DNA of 64,000 nt, from assembly GCA_029834535.1 (NCBI GenBank), contig JAQMWT010000373.1, positions 177,793 through 241,792 on the forward strand, written 5' to 3'. This DNA is from Chrysophaeum taylorii. Lineage: Eukaryota > Sar > Pelagophyceae > Pelagomonadales > Pelagomonadaceae. The notes under the pieces were generated by a model. That model made no database searches. It was not told where the DNA came from and worked only from the letters and a program-made list of their open reading frames with translations. Of the stretch, positions 61,963-64,000 are shown one piece after another. Numbering within the stretch: the stretch's first letter is position 1; the number at the start of each line of letters is the position of its first letter. Made by a program: the position numbers and the translations under genes.

Positions 61963-62709
61963 TTAGTTGAGTGCGTTGAGACACAGCGGAAACGCACAAG
62001 GATCATGGACACGAGGAAGAAGAAAATGCCACAAAGGTGAAACGTAGTCCGCGTAGGGCGCAGCGGTCGTATTGCCGATCCAACAGACGATCAAAAGAAG
62101 ACCACAGCGACGAAGCAGGGGAATAACGTGATGCGTTTGGCGGTGACGTAAAATACGTTGCGGATAAGCAGGATCAACGGCCTGAATGGTGTGGCAATCG
62201 TAACCAACTTGTTCAAGGGAATGATCCGAAAGAATCCGTTTGTCACCAAGGCCAGGAGAGATGAGGGTATGCGGAAACGCGACATGTATACCATGAGGGG
62301 CGGAAAGAGTGGGTGCAGGAGAAGGAAGACCACGATTGTCAAGAGGACCAATTGAAGGGAACGTTAAGTGAGCAGTGCCAGAACCGGAAACAGAGCCAGT
62401 GCCGATAGCAGAAGTGATGGAATGCTGTTGAGTGTTGTCAAGGTCAGTGAAGCCAGCAGGAGAATTAAAAAGGCTGACGTTGGCGCCGGTATCATAGACA
62501 ACGAGACGAAGGTTGGTGCTGTGAAGGTAGTCGCTCACGAGCGGTGAGCAGAGCGGTAAGGGCGTTGGTGGAGGAAAGGACTTGGTGAATGGAGGGGAGA
62601 TGGAAAGAAGGTGGAAATTGTAGGACGGGTAGGTGGGTGCAGAAAGGGATGGGTCAGGAAGGGTGACAGCGGTGGAAGGCGGGACAGAGGGTGTGGTGGA
62701 GGGTGGCAA
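61963..62709 (-). CDS. Copia retropepsin region
   Basis: LRLVVYDTGANVSLFNS holds the catalytic Asp-Thr-Gly (Asp codon 62491-62493). GTGSVSGSGTAHLTF follows at the expected spacing. The frame overlaps the end of gag in another phase and continues toward the integrase. The active-site triad is intact. Confidence 0.8.
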   Translation of the reverse strand: MPPSTTPSVPPSTAVTLPDPSLSAPTYPSYNFHLLSISPPFTKSFPPPTPLPLCSPLVSDYLHSTNLRLVVYDTGANVSLFNSPAGFTDLDNTQQHSITSAIGTGSVSGSGTAHLTFPSIGPLDNRGLPSPAPTLSAPHGIHVAFPHTLISPGLGDKRILSDHSLEQVGYDCHTIQAVDPAYPQRILRHRQTHHVIPLLRRCGLLLIVCWIGNTTAAPYADYVSPLWHFLLPRVHDPCAFPLCLNALN

Positions 62710-63892
62710 CGCAAGAAGCGGCGGAGGATTGAGATGGTGGCAAGGGTGGATTGGGGTGAAAAGATGGTGTTGGTAGAAGGGTGGATGGGGCCTAGGTGGG
62801 TATTGGGGAGTGGACCGAGGTGGGTATTGGGAGTGGACCGAGGTGGGTATTGGGAATGCAACCGACGTGGTATTGGTGTTGATGCCGTGGGCGGGCGGTA
62901 GCTTGTGAGCAAATAGCGCTGGCGCTTATGACAATCTTTCTGGTGATGGCCAGGAATACCACAAAAGTGACAAAGATCAGTATGGCGTTGGCGCTTGCGA
63001 TGAAAACCACGTGAAGATGAAGGTGGGTGACGGAATGATGATCGAAAAGAGGGGCGTGGGCTAGAACGTTGTTGAGCGCAAAGCATTGAAGCGATGAAAG
63101 TACTTTTCAGAAGGATGGCGACCATAAAAGTTGGAACGTTCACGATGACGGGGACTTTCACGGAACGTAGCATGGACGTGCACAGACTTGGTCTGAAGAT
63201 AATCAAAAACTTTACTGTGGAGGCGATCAACGAAACCATCATATGTGCGCAATTTAGGATCAAGTGCAATGAGATCCTTAGACAAGAGCGAGTCGGGGAT
63301 TTTCGTTTGAAGCAATTGCAATGCACTTGAGTCAGGGAATCTTGATGATGCCGAGCAACTTGAACACCAGTGATGAACTTGTTAAGAAAGACTCAAGTTC
63401 ATCGATGTTGTTGCACACCAAGGAATGCAGTGAAGCAATTGCAGACTGAGCGACACGATCTCCATGACCCATGTAAACATCAGTAATGCGTTTGTAAAGC
63501 CGCGTGAAGTTCATATCGCGGTTTTCACGGATATCCGCACGATCAGTATCATGCATTGGTAGTGCCATGAAGAGTGCACTGTACCAGCGTTGCTGCTTGA
63601 GACCAAATTCTTCTTCAGAGCAGCCAGAAGCGGAAATGCTAGTCCAAGTGTCAGTGGTCAAGATAATGCGATCACCGGTGGAAATGATCATGTTTTCCAG
63701 GCGCCGGGTCCATTGGTGAAAAAGATGTCGCTCACCACTGAAAGCATCGAGTTTTTGCGAAAGCTTGCTATCCTTAATTTCGATCGAGGACATGATAAAC
63801 GATAACGAACCGAACACGTAGCAATGAACTGAAGCCGAGGAGGAGTCGCTGTTGTCCGTGAAGTCAAGCGGTCGTGCGACCGTGACGGACAC
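62535..63892 (-). pseudogene. Copia gag with zinc knuckle
   Basis: Frames 63892-63332 and 63326-62535 form one gag. The N-terminal part has KLDAFSGERHLFHQWTRRLE, the middle is helical, and LCHFCGIPGHHQKDCHKRQR (about 62975-62920) is a C-x2-C-x4-H-x4-C nucleic-acid-binding knuckle. A Pro-rich tail with a repeated PNTHLGP word (minisatellite at about 62793-62860) follows. One frame change lies near 63330. Gag packages element RNA. Confidence 0.8.
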
Positions 63893-63979
63893 CAGCTGCT
63901 ACCATGTTACGAATGGTATGAGGCGTTAGACTAGCGATAAGAGAAAGACGTAAGGATACTGGATACGTGGTGCAGGGGT

Positions 63980-64000
63980 AAGTGTCATAGCTTCCTCACA
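63980..64000. repeat. start of the right LTR of the minus-strand Copia
   Basis: 21 bp are identical to 58760-58780. The TGTCATAG within it (63983, 58763) supplies the TG of an LTR end. Confidence 0.7.

Larger units (their letters stand above)
58763..64000 (-). mobile_element. Copia LTR retrotransposon, runs off the right edge
   Basis: Reading leftwards on the minus strand: gag with CCHC knuckle, retropepsin, integrase, RT and RNase H, the plain Copia order without a methyltransferase. AAGTGTCATAGCTTCCTCACA occurs at 58760-58780 and again at 63980-64000, marking the same edge of both LTRs; the right LTR is cut by the window end. All domains are recognisable, but frames change several times, so this copy is inactive or indel-affected. 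Confidence 0.85.

Overview
The window is nuclear DNA of a eukaryotic microbe, most likely a flagellated, GC-rich alga of the stramenopile kind (pelagophyte-like). That placement is an inference. It rests on long intron-poor genes with strong G/C third-position bias, an intraflagellar transport gene (IFT81), a protein with 37-residue FNPQ-type repeats and a RAP domain of the sort abundant in algal organelle RNA-binding proteins, and very dense retrotransposons, a Helitron relic and DNA transposons. There are no operons, Shine-Dalgarno sites or CRISPR arrays.

Host-like genes sit in GC-rich islands: a RAP-family repeat gene and its frameshifted duplicate (0-6.6 kb); PurK (7.2-8.3 kb) convergent with a branched-chain aminotransferase and followed by an unknown acidic/basic protein (8.3-10.2 kb); a HEAT-type repeat protein (20.9-22.5 kb); a 1,368-residue IQ/WW/ankyrin protein (25.6-29.7 kb); IFT81 (33.5-35.5 kb); a membrane-anchored SGNH hydrolase (36.9-38.0 kb); and a tRNA-Arg(ACG) gene with an unexpected insertion in its D-loop (44.27 kb).

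The rest is mobile DNA in several states of decay. (1) 11.5-20.7 kb holds a Copia-type LTR retrotransposon in the order gag, protease, cytosine-C5 DNA methyltransferase, integrase, reverse transcriptase, RNase H. (2) 30.08-33.06 kb is a hAT transposon with an exact 8-bp target duplication. (3) 35.6-36.7 kb is a fragment of a dispersed coding retroelement-like family. (4) 38.2-41.3 kb is three tandem 1-kb units, each with the decayed C-terminus of a Helitron/PIF1 helicase. (5) 41.3-43.8 kb is a PIF/Harbinger-like element with GGG...CCC ends flanked by TTA. (6) 48.6-50.5 kb is a dead Copia RT-RNase H. (7) 52.8-57.5 kb is an AT-richer second element carrying gag, protease and a DNA methyltransferase in the same order as element 1. 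(8) 58.76-64.0 kb is an ordinary Copia element on the minus strand that runs off the window.

The most interesting system is the methyltransferase-bearing Copia lineage, seen twice in one window (14.9-16.5 kb and 55.6-56.9 kb). Both copies keep the catalytic Pro-Cys of motif IV, with the motif VI glutamate 41-42 codons later. A retroelement that carries its own cytosine methyltransferase could mark its own DNA copies or interfere with host silencing. The second striking signal is the tRNA-Arg gene, in which a 25-nt hairpin-forming segment lies where one D-loop base is expected. Most element ORFs have frameshifts and stops, so these are mainly fossils, and the joins between frames are inference.
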